From: Phycisphaerales bacterium
GTDB taxonomy: Bacteria; Planctomycetota; Phycisphaerae; Phycisphaerales; SM1A02
Direction of reading: 5' to 3'
Length of the DNA stretch: 64,000 nucleotides
Assembly: GCA_029245245.1 (NCBI GenBank)
Contig: JAQWPT010000028.1
Span: 18,676-82,675, forward strand
How positions within the stretch are numbered: the first letter of the stretch is position 1; each line of letters begins with the position of its first letter. Made by a program: the position numbers and the translations under genes. Under the pieces are notes generated by a model, which saw nothing but the letters and a program-made list of their open reading frames with translations, did not search any database and was not told the origin of the DNA. Of this stretch, positions 17,533-25,539 are shown piece by piece.

Positions 17533-17544
17533 GGAGTATACTCC
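17533..17544. promoter_or_regulatory. Palindromic -10-like site between phoU and pdxJ
   Basis: GGAGTATACTCC is a perfect 12-bp palindrome whose core gives TATACT on both strands. It lies 32 bases from the phoU start and 72 from the pdxJ start, so it could serve as a -10 for both divergent genes or as an operator. No clear -35 is visible on either side. Confidence 0.35.
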
Positions 17545-17615
17545 TGCCCCTGCTCATCGGCATAAGGGGAAGCACCCCTTGCGTCACCTTTTCGACACAA
17601 CCAAGGATGCGTGAG

Positions 17616-18368
17616 ATGGCCCGACTCTGCGTGAACATCGACCACGTCGCCACCATCCGGGAGGCTCGGCGGATCGACGAGCCGGATCCGGTACTGGCCG
17701 CCCTGGCAGCGCAGCGAGGCGGAGCCTCCGGGATCACCGTCCACCTTCGTGAGGATCGCCGACACATCCAGGATCACGATCTCCAGCGACTGGCGGGCGT
17801 AGTCGAGCGACTGAATCTCGAAATGGCGGCAACGGAGGAGATGCTCGGCATCGCCCTGGCCACCGCCCCACAGATGGCCATGCTGGTGCCTGAGGGCCGA
17901 ATGGAGGTCACGACCGAGGGGGGACTGGACGTGGCGGGCCACCTCGAGCACCTCAAGGACCTGGTTGCCAGGCTCCGCAGTGGCGGTGTCCCTGCCAGCG
18001 CCTTCATCGATGCCGAACTCCACCAGGTCGCCGCAGCAGCAGAGTGTGGATTCGAAGTCTGCGAGATCCACACCGGCCCCTGGGCCCATGCCCATGCCGA
18101 CGCTGATGGCCGACTCGATGATCCAGCCGTGACCGAGGCACTCGCAGCCGTCATCGAGGCCGGACGGGCGGTGCAGGCGGCCGGAATGCGGTTCAACGCC
18201 GGGCATGCCCTGAACTACACCAATGTCATCCCCATCGCCGAGATCGAGGGACTGGATGAACTGCACATCGGACACAGCATCGTGAGCCGCTCGGTCTTTA
18301 CCGGATTCGAGGCCGCCGTTGCCGAGATGCATGACCTTGTACGCACTGCCGGAGCACCCGATGGCTGA
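17616..18368 (+). CDS. pdxJ: Pyridoxine 5'-phosphate synthase
   Basis: The 250-residue protein begins LCVNIDHVATIREAR, the PdxJ hallmark, and carries GGASGITVHLREDRRHI, EIHTGPWA and GLDELHIGHSIVSRSVF, all typical of the TIM-barrel enzyme. It condenses 1-deoxyxylulose 5-phosphate with 3-amino-2-oxopropyl phosphate in the last step of DXP-dependent vitamin B6 synthesis. The ATG at 17616 has AAGGA eight bases upstream; another ATG lies three codons earlier. The stop region overlaps the start of the NUDIX gene by 8 bases, implying coupled expression. Confidence 0.96.
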   Translation: MARLCVNIDHVATIREARRIDEPDPVLAALAAQRGGASGITVHLREDRRHIQDHDLQRLAGVVERLNLEMAATEEMLGIALATAPQMAMLVPEGRMEVTTEGGLDVAGHLEHLKDLVARLRSGGVPASAFIDAELHQVAAAAECGFEVCEIHTGPWAHAHADADGRLDDPAVTEALAAVIEAGRAVQAAGMRFNAGHALNYTNVIPIAEIEGLDELHIGHSIVSRSVFTGFEAAVAEMHDLVRTAGAPDG

Positions 18369-18909
18369 ACATCGCGACCCCCAGACCGTTGTCAATGCCG
18401 CATCGAGCCAGCAGTTGCCCTACCGGATCGCGGTGCTGTGCTACCTCGAGGACACCGAGGGCCGGCTGTTGATGCTGCACCGGTCCAAGAACCCCAACGC
18501 GGGCATGCACTCGCCCATCGGTGGCAAGCTGGAAGTTGGCATCGGGGAAAGCCCCCACGAATGCGCACGACGGGAAATCCAGGAGGAAGCGGGGCTGGAC
18601 ATCGATCCGGACGACATCCGACTCATTGGCATGGTCTCGGAAGCCGGGTACGAGGGCGATGGGCACTGGCTGCTGTTCTGCTTCCGCGTGACACGCCCCA
18701 TCGGGACCTCGGAAATACCCGTCTACGAGTTCGAGGAAGGCACGCTGGTCTGGGTGGAGCCGGATGCCATCGAGTCACTGAACCTGCCCGAGTCCGACCG
18801 CACCGTACTCTGGCCGATGGTGCGAGCGCATGCCGACACGGTCTTCGTCGCCCACATCGACTGCTCCCAGACTCCCATGCAGGCCACGATCCACGAACCA
18901 AAGGCCTAG
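18361..18909 (+). CDS. NUDIX hydrolase
   Basis: The 182-residue protein contains a NUDIX box, GGKLEVGIGESPHECARREIQ followed by EEAGL (about residues 56-81). The spacing between the first glycine and the first glutamate is two residues longer than the standard Gx5Ex7REUxEExGU because of an inserted GI. The rest (LYLED..LLMLHRSKNP, WVEPDAIESLNLPESDR) resembles 8-oxo-dGTP-diphosphatase-like members, but the substrate is not defined. The start at 18361 overlaps pdxJ by 8 bases; the longer frame from 18319 lies entirely inside pdxJ. It converges on glmM, sharing a CTAG sequence so that the two stop codons overlap. Confidence 0.9.
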   Translation: MAEHRDPQTVVNAASSQQLPYRIAVLCYLEDTEGRLLMLHRSKNPNAGMHSPIGGKLEVGIGESPHECARREIQEEAGLDIDPDDIRLIGMVSEAGYEGDGHWLLFCFRVTRPIGTSEIPVYEFEEGTLVWVEPDAIESLNLPESDRTVLWPMVRAHADTVFVAHIDCSQTPMQATIHEPKA

Positions 18910-20294
18910 GCCATCGTCCAACCCGCCAGGTCCGCAACGGTGGCAATCAGTTCCTCCGCCACCTTCGCTTGAGGCGCCTCGGAAATGATCCTCGCAATCG
19001 GCTCGGTATTGCTCGCCCGTACGTGGACCCATGCATCGTCGAAATCTATGCGGACCCCGTCGCTGGCATCGATCGATGCGGAGGCGAAGTGAGATCGAAC
19101 CGCCTCCAGAACCGGAGCGACCGCTCCGGGACCCCCGGATCCGGGCAGGGCGCAGGACCGCTTGATCATCGCGTAGGACGGGATGTCGTCGACCAGTTCC
19201 TCGAGCGATCGGCCCGTCTCGGCCATCGAGGCGAGCACGAGTGCCATCGCCCCGAGGCTGTCACGGATGTGGCAGACGCCGGGAATGATCACACCGCCGT
19301 TGCCCTCCCCGCCGATCAATGCATCTTCGCGGCGCATCGCCTCGACCACGTTGGCTTCCCCCACCGGGGTCCGGACGACCCGCCCTCCGTACCGGGCCGC
19401 AATGTCGTCCACCATCCGGCTCGTGGACAGGTTCGTGACGACCACACCGCCCTCCCGCTGCCGCAGCATGTACTCGGTCGCCAGGGCAAGCGTGTATTCC
19501 TCGCCGATGTAGCGTCCGTGGCCGTCGACGATCGCCAGCCGGTCGGCATCAGGGTCCTGGGCGAACCCGATGACCACGTCCGACTCCGCGGCGACTTCCA
19601 TGAGTGAACCGAGATTCGATTCCCTGGGTTCCGGAGTGTGGGCGAAGTCTCCGGTGGGATCTCCGTTGAGGTGCAGCACATCGCAGCCGAGCAACTCCAG
19701 GAGTTTCAAGCCGCTGCGGCACCCGGCACCGTTGACCGAGTCGAGTACCACCCCGTAGTTCTTCGCGCAGATGGGAGCCGGATCGATCTGACCGAGCACC
19801 CTCGCGATGTGGGTATCGTCACCACGGGATTCCATCGACAGCGTTCGCTCAGGATCGATCGGAGGAAGATCGCCCTCGTGATCCCGAAAGCCGGCGATCA
19901 CCTCCTCGGCCACCGCCGCCGGTGGTGCGGATCCTCCGGGCCCGATGCACTTGATGCCGTTCCACGGATTGGGATTGTGCGACGCGGTGATCATGATGCC
20001 ACCGCCCGATGCCGTTGCGGTGACCATCACTCCGATGGTCGGCGTGGCGACGACACCGAGATCGATCACGTTGCAGCCGGCGGCCATCAGTCCATTGGCA
20101 GCAGCCTGGGCGAGCAGTTCGCCGGACACCCGGCTGTCACGGCCGAGGCAGGCGGTCGGGATGCCTCCGGACGTGGAGACCAACCGCGATCCGAAGACGC
20201 TGGCGAATCGCGCTGCGACTTCCGGGGTCATGCTTTCCCCGACGATGCCGCGGGCACCGGAGACCGAGAGCATCAATGGTGCGTGGTCCGTCAT
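18906..20294 (-). CDS. glmM: Phosphoglucosamine mutase / phosphohexomutase
   Basis: The 462-residue protein has the phosphohexomutase active-site serine in MITASHNP (Ser105), the metal loop FAQDPDADRLAIVD, the sugar-recognition GGEGNGGVI and the phosphate-binding RASNTEPIARII at the C-terminus. It begins with MLSVSGARGIVGESMTPE, as in GlmM-type enzymes. The likely reaction is glucosamine-6-phosphate to glucosamine-1-phosphate, before acetylation and uridylation to UDP-GlcNAc; phosphomannomutase activity cannot be excluded. The ATG at 20294 overlaps the QueD-like stop by 4 bases. The pyrophosphorylase of the same pathway is 2 kb away. Confidence 0.88.
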   Translation of the reverse strand: MTDHAPLMLSVSGARGIVGESMTPEVAARFASVFGSRLVSTSGGIPTACLGRDSRVSGELLAQAAANGLMAAGCNVIDLGVVATPTIGVMVTATASGGGIMITASHNPNPWNGIKCIGPGGSAPPAAVAEEVIAGFRDHEGDLPPIDPERTLSMESRGDDTHIARVLGQIDPAPICAKNYGVVLDSVNGAGCRSGLKLLELLGCDVLHLNGDPTGDFAHTPEPRESNLGSLMEVAAESDVVIGFAQDPDADRLAIVDGHGRYIGEEYTLALATEYMLRQREGGVVVTNLSTSRMVDDIAARYGGRVVRTPVGEANVVEAMRREDALIGGEGNGGVIIPGVCHIRDSLGAMALVLASMAETGRSLEELVDDIPSYAMIKRSCALPGSGGPGAVAPVLEAVRSHFASASIDASDGVRIDFDDAWVHVRASNTEPIARIISEAPQAKVAEELIATVADLAGWTMA

Positions 20295-20701
20295 GCCTGG
20301 TTGGTGTCCGAGTAGTACGTGGCATGGCAGCCGGGAGCCTCCTCGACGGTGGCTCGCCCGATCTCGATGCGTCGGCGTGCCTCCTCGGGCAACGACTCGT
20401 GCACGATGGTGGTGATGATGTGCCGGGCGATGTTCTCCGCCGACGGATTCCATTCATCGAACGGTGGTGTGCCGTTGAACGTGCTGTCCGTGAACGGCGA
20501 CAGCACGTCCTCGAGCACCGCTTCCAGCAGGTGGAAATCGATCAGCAGTCCCTCGGCATCAAGGGCGCCGGCCACTTCAACCTGCACATGCCAGTCGTGC
20601 TCGTGGAGCAGTTCCTCCACGCCGCCGATGGTCACGGCGTGCCGTGCCTTGAATCTCCGCTGGACGGCGATGCTCGGAAAGTTCGAACCGAGGTGCTGCA
20701 T
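20291..20701 (-). CDS. 6-pyruvoyl-tetrahydropterin synthase / QueD-like protein with altered active site
   Basis: The 136-residue protein has the fold-defining zinc histidines of the PTPS/QueD family: FKARHAV (His20) and HEHDWH (about 33-38), plus NPSAENIARHI and a late glutamate (VEEAPGCHATYY). However, the catalytic cysteine, normally three or four residues before the HxH pair, is absent (GGVEELLHEH), and the Asp-His of the triad appears as Asp-Ser (PFTDSTFN). It therefore keeps zinc binding but probably not classical catalysis. It lies between the pilus cluster and glmM and overlaps glmM by 4 bases. It may act on a pterin- or queuosine-like substrate or have been repurposed. Confidence 0.75.
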   Translation of the reverse strand: MQHLGSNFPSIAVQRRFKARHAVTIGGVEELLHEHDWHVQVEVAGALDAEGLLIDFHLLEAVLEDVLSPFTDSTFNGTPPFDEWNPSAENIARHIITTIVHESLPEEARRRIEIGRATVEEAPGCHATYYSDTNQA

Positions 20702-20734
20702 ACCCGGATGGTAGCCGGGACAGGTCCGTGAAGG

Positions 20735-21292
20735 CTACTGCTCCCAGGCCGTGGCCCGTGGCATGGCCGAACCGACGAGGCGAAGAACAGGAACGGCCTG
20801 TCCCTCGATCTCCATGCCCTGGATGTCGTCGGGTACCACGCAGAGGTCGATCGTCGCTCGATGCAGGTGGCGACCGCGATGAAACTCCAGCGCAAACGGG
20901 GCGATGGGCGTACCCGATCCCGATGGCTGCTGGGTGACGCCTTCAAGCACGACCCAGTCCGAACCGTCTTCCTGCCAGTGCAGTGACTGCGTCGAGGGCA
21001 CCCAGGCCAGCGTGATCCAGGTCCCGTCGGGTCGCTTGATGTCCAGTTCATTGCTTTCCACGACCGTACTCACAAGCGTGCCCGGGTAGGGAGCAAAGTC
21101 CACGCCGGTGCGGACCAGTCCCTGAATACGATCCATCACGATCCGGCCGATCACGCCGGTGGACGCCGACTCGGTCGTCTGGCGATAGGCATGGAAGGAT
21201 GCACTGAGCGCCACCATGACCGCGGTCAGAAGTACGGCGGTGATGGCGGTCGCGATCACCAGTTCCACCAGGTTGAATGCGCGGCGTGTCAC
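20735..21292 (-). CDS. Prepilin-like protein (type IV pilus / pseudopilin)
   Basis: The start is a GTG at 21292 that overlaps the stop of the PilX-like gene by 4 bases (GTGA). The 185-residue product has a short basic leader and a prepilin N-terminus VTRRAFNLVELVIATAI, with the cleavage-site-like A|F and the Glu at +5 needed for processing by PilD. The hydrophobic helix is followed by a globular domain with a pseudopilin look (TGVIGRIVMDRIQGLVRTG). It resembles PilW/GspJ-type minor pilins. It is the last gene of the pilus cluster and 34 bases from the QueD-like gene. Confidence 0.8.
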   Translation of the reverse strand: MTRRAFNLVELVIATAITAVLLTAVMVALSASFHAYRQTTESASTGVIGRIVMDRIQGLVRTGVDFAPYPGTLVSTVVESNELDIKRPDGTWITLAWVPSTQSLHWQEDGSDWVVLEGVTQQPSGSGTPIAPFALEFHRGRHLHRATIDLCVVPDDIQGMEIEGQAVPVLRLVGSAMPRATAWEQ

Positions 21293-23685
21293 AGGGAGCC
21301 ACCTTCCCAGTAGGTGCCGGCTTCCGGCTTCAGGGTGACGGGCCATGGAATGCCGTCGGGCAGCTTCGCATTCTGGTCGTACCGGAGGACGATCTCGCCG
21401 AAACCGGGGAATTCCGGGCTGTTGGGATCGGACCCTTCACCGTCGCCGTCATCGGGACCGAAGTAGCCGATGGTGGTATTGAACGCGTCCGTCGAGCCGC
21501 CGTAGAACAACGGGCCGGTGCTCTCCGTGGCCCGGAAGGTCATCAGCAGCGTGCCGTCGACCAGGGCCGTGCCCCGGATGTCCATGACCCCGGTGACAAT
21601 GGTGCCGGTGAGCTTGACCCGGGAGTCCGTGTCGTTGTCGAAGTTGCCGACGTCCACCGACCAGCCCGGCAGGAGCACCGAGCTCTTGGCCAGTTCTTCC
21701 AACGTCGACTGACCCATTCCCACCAGGTCCGCAGCCAGGCTCGTGGCATCGGGCTGCTCAAGCAGATCGACGTCCAGCGGATCCACGTAGAACCGGGAAT
21801 TGCCGGTGAGCTGGATCTTGTTTCGCCAATGGGTGAACTCCACGGGCTTGTCGCCGCAGATGGAACCCAGGAAGGTGCAGTCGTGGAATCGCAGGTTGTT
21901 GGAGGCGGACCGGGTGTCCGTGAACTGGTTGCCGCCGCTGGCCGCGGTCATCTCCGGGAATCGATCCTGGAATCCCCCGTTGCCGTCAGGCTCGATCGAG
22001 CCGGTGTAGTTCCAGTTTGGATCACCGCAGACCTCCTCGGTCTCGATCCATGTCACCCCCAGGAAGCGGCAGTTCTCGAAGAGGGCGTTGGTCCCCATCG
22101 GGATCCGGACATTCTCGAACGTCATGTTCCGGTAGATGGGTCGCTGGTACCAGTCGTACGCTCCACCGGATCCATACGGCACGCTCTCGTAGCTCTGGGT
22201 TGATCCATCGATGAACTCCGCGCCTTCGCCCTGGCCGATGTTGTCCGCAACCTGGCCGGAAGACGTGTCCCCGAAGGGATCACCGTCAAGCGACTGATCA
22301 TGAAACCAGTTGGCGGCATTGAGGAACATCTCGGTGGTGACTTCCACGAGTTCGGGCTCGGTCACCTCGAAACTTGCCGGAGCATGGTCGCCCCAGGTCT
22401 GGACCGGCCCCTGAACGATCGACTGCCAACCACTGCCGTTGGCCTCTTCCCAGCTTTCCTGGTCGACGGCGAAGGCCAGTCTCCCGTGCACCTTCCCGTA
22501 GAGATCGCGTGCATCCAGAATGCCGTCCTGGTAGCCCAGCGCGCGGTCGGTGCCCGTTGCCGTCACCACGCCATCACCGTCACGATCGGGCACCGTCCCA
22601 TCGATGAGACTCGCCAACTGGTCGTCGATGTCGAACTCCACGACCAGCCCGGTGTGCCCGGACTCGATCGCCATGGCTTCGTTGTAGACAATCATGCCGT
22701 CGGCATCGGCGTCGAACACGCCAAGGAAGAGATCAAAGTCGTCGATGTACTCGTTGCCGTCCCAATCCTGGAGTTCGGGATGGCCCACGAGCCCGCCCGA
22801 TTCCACGGGATGATTCGGGCGCAGCCGGTTGTCGCCATCGGCATCCCACGCCGCCAACTGCTCGTAGAGCGTGTCGAGCTGCTCATCCAGTTCATCCGGG
22901 TCCAGGTCGTAGAAGTCACTTCGAAGCACGAGCGGATCGCCGTTGTCTGAATCGAGTTCGCCCTCGACAAGGCCGTAGAGCGATCCGATCGGACCCTCCA
23001 CCAGCACGTTCTTGCCGATCATGATCCGGTTGGGACCCAGTACGGCGTACTCGATCCGCTTGTCCAGGAGGTAATCCATCTGGATCGTCCGGCGGATGGC
23101 GCCATCCACACCCTGGCTGGTCACACGGACGTAGCGCCCATCCTCAAGCACTTCGTAGCGAAGCAGGAAGTAGGGATCCGTCTCGAGAATTCCAATGCGG
23201 ATCGGGGGTGACACGATGGTGCCGGCGGTGGTATCGAGTTGGAGCGGAATGACCACGCCATCATCCAGGATCACCGGGTAGGTGTCCTGGTACTGGTGGG
23301 CATCATGGATCGCGTGCATCAATCCCTCACCCGACGGAGTGGGAACGCTGTAGCCGTCTGGATCGAGAATGGTGACCACGCCATCCGAGGGATTCGTGGT
23401 GCCGAACCAGAGATCTTCTCCGAACGACTCGTCGATCTCACCCTTTTCCACGATGAAGCGTGCCGCTTCCCGTGCCAGGCGTCGGGTAGCGAACACGAGT
23501 CCACTTTCGGCAGCCGACAGGCTGCGTGACACCTGAAGCGATGAGTGGGCGGTTCGCATGTTGCCCTGGGCCACGACTGCCATGGTGGCGGCCAGGGCCC
23601 CGAAGATGACCAGGAACATCATCGCCAGCACCGAAGCGACACCGCGGCGGCGATTGGAAATAGATGATTGGTGATGCAATGCCAT
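21289..23685 (-). CDS. Large PilX/GspK-like minor pilin-type protein with EF-hand-like calcium loops
   Basis: The ATG at 23685 has AGGAG with seven-base spacing, better than the ATG two codons upstream. The 798-residue product has an N-terminal PilX-type segment (RRRGVASVLAMMFLVIFGAL, then SRSLSAAESGL at about 55-65). At residues 307-336 are two canonical EF-hand loops, DWDGNEYIDDFD and DADADGMIVYNE, with extra D-rich loops before and after (AWDADGDNRL and DRDGDGVVT). The C-terminal half (about 500-798) contains repeated strands and a PilX/beta-solenoid-like region. The protein is much longer than E. coli PulK and may be a large extracellular pilus tip or adhesin. It overlaps the next prepilin gene by 4 bases. 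Confidence 0.75.
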   Translation of the reverse strand: MALHHQSSISNRRRGVASVLAMMFLVIFGALAATMAVVAQGNMRTAHSSLQVSRSLSAAESGLVFATRRLAREAARFIVEKGEIDESFGEDLWFGTTNPSDGVVTILDPDGYSVPTPSGEGLMHAIHDAHQYQDTYPVILDDGVVIPLQLDTTAGTIVSPPIRIGILETDPYFLLRYEVLEDGRYVRVTSQGVDGAIRRTIQMDYLLDKRIEYAVLGPNRIMIGKNVLVEGPIGSLYGLVEGELDSDNGDPLVLRSDFYDLDPDELDEQLDTLYEQLAAWDADGDNRLRPNHPVESGGLVGHPELQDWDGNEYIDDFDLFLGVFDADADGMIVYNEAMAIESGHTGLVVEFDIDDQLASLIDGTVPDRDGDGVVTATGTDRALGYQDGILDARDLYGKVHGRLAFAVDQESWEEANGSGWQSIVQGPVQTWGDHAPASFEVTEPELVEVTTEMFLNAANWFHDQSLDGDPFGDTSSGQVADNIGQGEGAEFIDGSTQSYESVPYGSGGAYDWYQRPIYRNMTFENVRIPMGTNALFENCRFLGVTWIETEEVCGDPNWNYTGSIEPDGNGGFQDRFPEMTAASGGNQFTDTRSASNNLRFHDCTFLGSICGDKPVEFTHWRNKIQLTGNSRFYVDPLDVDLLEQPDATSLAADLVGMGQSTLEELAKSSVLLPGWSVDVGNFDNDTDSRVKLTGTIVTGVMDIRGTALVDGTLLMTFRATESTGPLFYGGSTDAFNTTIGYFGPDDGDGEGSDPNSPEFPGFGEIVLRYDQNAKLPDGIPWPVTLKPEAGTYWEGGSL

Positions 23686-23699
23686 GGCCATGCTCCTGT

Positions 23700-24263
23700 T
23701 CAGTTCGGCGCGATCCAGTCGACGCGCGTGATGCTGACAGGCGCCGACTCCAATGGTCCCTGCCAGTACACGAGCACTTCCACCCGCATCATGTCGGAGG
23801 TTCCGTCATCGAGGTCGAGGTTCACGTTCGTTGGATCGATGTTGTGGACGCGGACCTCCTGCGACCAGCCTTCCATGCCGGGAATGACTTCGCGCAGGGC
23901 GTTCAACGGCCCGTTGCCGAGGCTGTCCGAGAGAATCAGACCATTGCCGGCCACGCCATCGAAATCATCGAGATCGTCGTAATCCAGGACAGTAACCTCG
24001 TTGGGCTCCGGTCCCCACGTGCTGGCGCCGGTCACCGGGTCGTGCCGGACGATGTTGAACGTCATCTCGCGGATCTCGTTGCCCAGGCGGGTACCGATGG
24101 CCGCCCGCTCAGCCCAGGCGTTCTGCCGATGCCAGGCCTGCTGCGCCGCGACCATGCCGAGAATGCCCGTCCCCACGATGATGGTGGCCACTGCCGCCTC
24201 GATGAGGGTGAACCCCCCACGATGCGGTCGACGTGAACGTTGATGCGGTGATCCGTGATGCAT
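23700..24263 (-). CDS. Prepilin-like protein (PilV/GspI-type)
   Basis: The ATG at 24263 has GAGGAG at normal spacing. The 187-residue product has a basic leader, the class III signal GFTLIEAAVATIIVGTGILG with cleavage expected after Gly and Glu at +5, and a soluble domain with AWHRQNAWAERAAIGTRLGNEIREMTF, as in PilV-type minor pilins. A second domain has an acidic loop (DYDDLDDFDG). It sits between pilC and the large PilX-like gene, 14 bases from the latter. Confidence 0.85.
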   Translation of the reverse strand: MHHGSPHQRSRRPHRGGFTLIEAAVATIIVGTGILGMVAAQQAWHRQNAWAERAAIGTRLGNEIREMTFNIVRHDPVTGASTWGPEPNEVTVLDYDDLDDFDGVAGNGLILSDSLGNGPLNALREVIPGMEGWSQEVRVHNIDPTNVNLDLDDGTSDMMRVEVLVYWQGPLESAPVSITRVDWIAPN

Positions 24264-24273
24264 CGGTGACTCC

Positions 24274-25503
24274 TCAGCCCGAAACGATCGAGCTCATCTT
24301 GAAGATCGGAAGAATGATCGCCATCGCGATGAACCCCACGACACTGCCCATCACCACGATCAGCAGCGGTTCGATCATGCTTGTCAGTGTCTTCAGCGCG
24401 TTGCGAAGCACGCTGGCGTAGTACTCGGAGATCTCCTGCAGCACCTCCGAGAGCTTTCCGGATTCCTCGCCTGCACAGATCATCTGGTTGACGGACTTCG
24501 GCAGGAGGGATGAGCGATCAAGTTCGCTGTGCAGTTTCCTGCCCTGGCGGACCGAGCTGTGCACAGTCGTCCACAATCGCTTGTAGTGGATGTTCCCCGT
24601 GATGTCCGCCGTCACCGTAATACTGTCGAGAACCGGTACGCCTGCGTTGAGCAGTTCTCCCATCGTCTGGAGTGAACGGCTGACATACAGGGCACGGAAC
24701 ATGCCGCGGAACAATGGCGTCTTGAGCTTGAGGTGATCGATCCAGAAGCGACCCGTCTCCGTCCTTGCGTAGAAGGAGAGTCCGATGATGCCAAGCACAC
24801 CGGCGACGATCAGGACCCACCAGTAACTCACCATCCACGTGGACAGTCCCATCAGGAAGATCGTCGGCCAGGGGAGCACATCCTCCTTGCCCTCGAATAC
24901 GCCGGCGAATCGCGGGAGCACGAAGGTCAGCAGGAAGATCGTGACCGAGATCGCCATCACCGCGATGATGCCCGGGTAGATGCTCGCGGAAACAACCATC
25001 TTTCTCGTTTCCATCTGCTGGCTCATGAAAGCGGCGATGCGATCCAGCATCTTCGCAAAGGATCCGGACATCTCCGAGGCACGGACCATGTTGATGTACA
25101 GCGGGTTGAAGTAGCGTGGGTACTTGGCAATCGCTTCGGAAAACTGCTTGCCGGATTCGACATCGAGCTTGATCGCCTGAAGCATCTTCTGGAACTTGGC
25201 GTTGGTGACCTGGTCCGCAATGCCGTCCAGTGCCTGGCGCAGGCTGATGCCGGCACGGATCATGACGGCCAGCTGCGTGGTGAAGTCCAGGATGTCACGG
25301 GCGGTGGGACCCGAACTCCAGTTCACCGCTCCCAGTACCTGGTGCAGCGAGGACTTGCCCGGCTCGCCCAGCGGTACCAGTTTGAGTACATGGCTGCCCT
25401 GGTTGCGCAGGATGGAAGCTGCCGCGGTCGCGTTTTCAGCGACGAGCAATCCACCCTTGATGCGACCCGACGTGTGTCGAGCCTGGTACCGATACTGTGG
25501 CAT
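24274..25503 (-). CDS. pilC: Type IV pilus / type II secretion inner-membrane platform protein
   Basis: The 409-residue protein is a GspF/PilC family member with two T2SSF domains, each ending in a large membrane helix. The first domain has TTQLAVMIRAGISLRQALDG; the second has YVSRSLQTMGELLNAGVPVLDSI and the conserved EESGKLSEVLQEISEYY. It anchors the pilus machine and is contacted by the motor ATPase. The ATG at 25503 is preferred: GGGAGG lies seven bases upstream, whereas the ATG at 25509 lies only one base from it. It is 36 bases downstream of pilT. Confidence 0.92.
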   Translation of the reverse strand: MPQYRYQARHTSGRIKGGLLVAENATAAASILRNQGSHVLKLVPLGEPGKSSLHQVLGAVNWSSGPTARDILDFTTQLAVMIRAGISLRQALDGIADQVTNAKFQKMLQAIKLDVESGKQFSEAIAKYPRYFNPLYINMVRASEMSGSFAKMLDRIAAFMSQQMETRKMVVSASIYPGIIAVMAISVTIFLLTFVLPRFAGVFEGKEDVLPWPTIFLMGLSTWMVSYWWVLIVAGVLGIIGLSFYARTETGRFWIDHLKLKTPLFRGMFRALYVSRSLQTMGELLNAGVPVLDSITVTADITGNIHYKRLWTTVHSSVRQGRKLHSELDRSSLLPKSVNQMICAGEESGKLSEVLQEISEYYASVLRNALKTLTSMIEPLLIVVMGSVVGFIAMAIILPIFKMSSIVSG

Positions 25504-25539
25504 GAACATGCCTCCCGGGGCAACGGGTTTCGAATCGAC

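Noticed and set aside
17502..18395. N-terminal extension of the phoU reading frame (about 298 codons)
   Set aside because: It is exactly antisense to pdxJ, which has clear family motifs, and the extension shows no protein family. PhoU begins at 17501.
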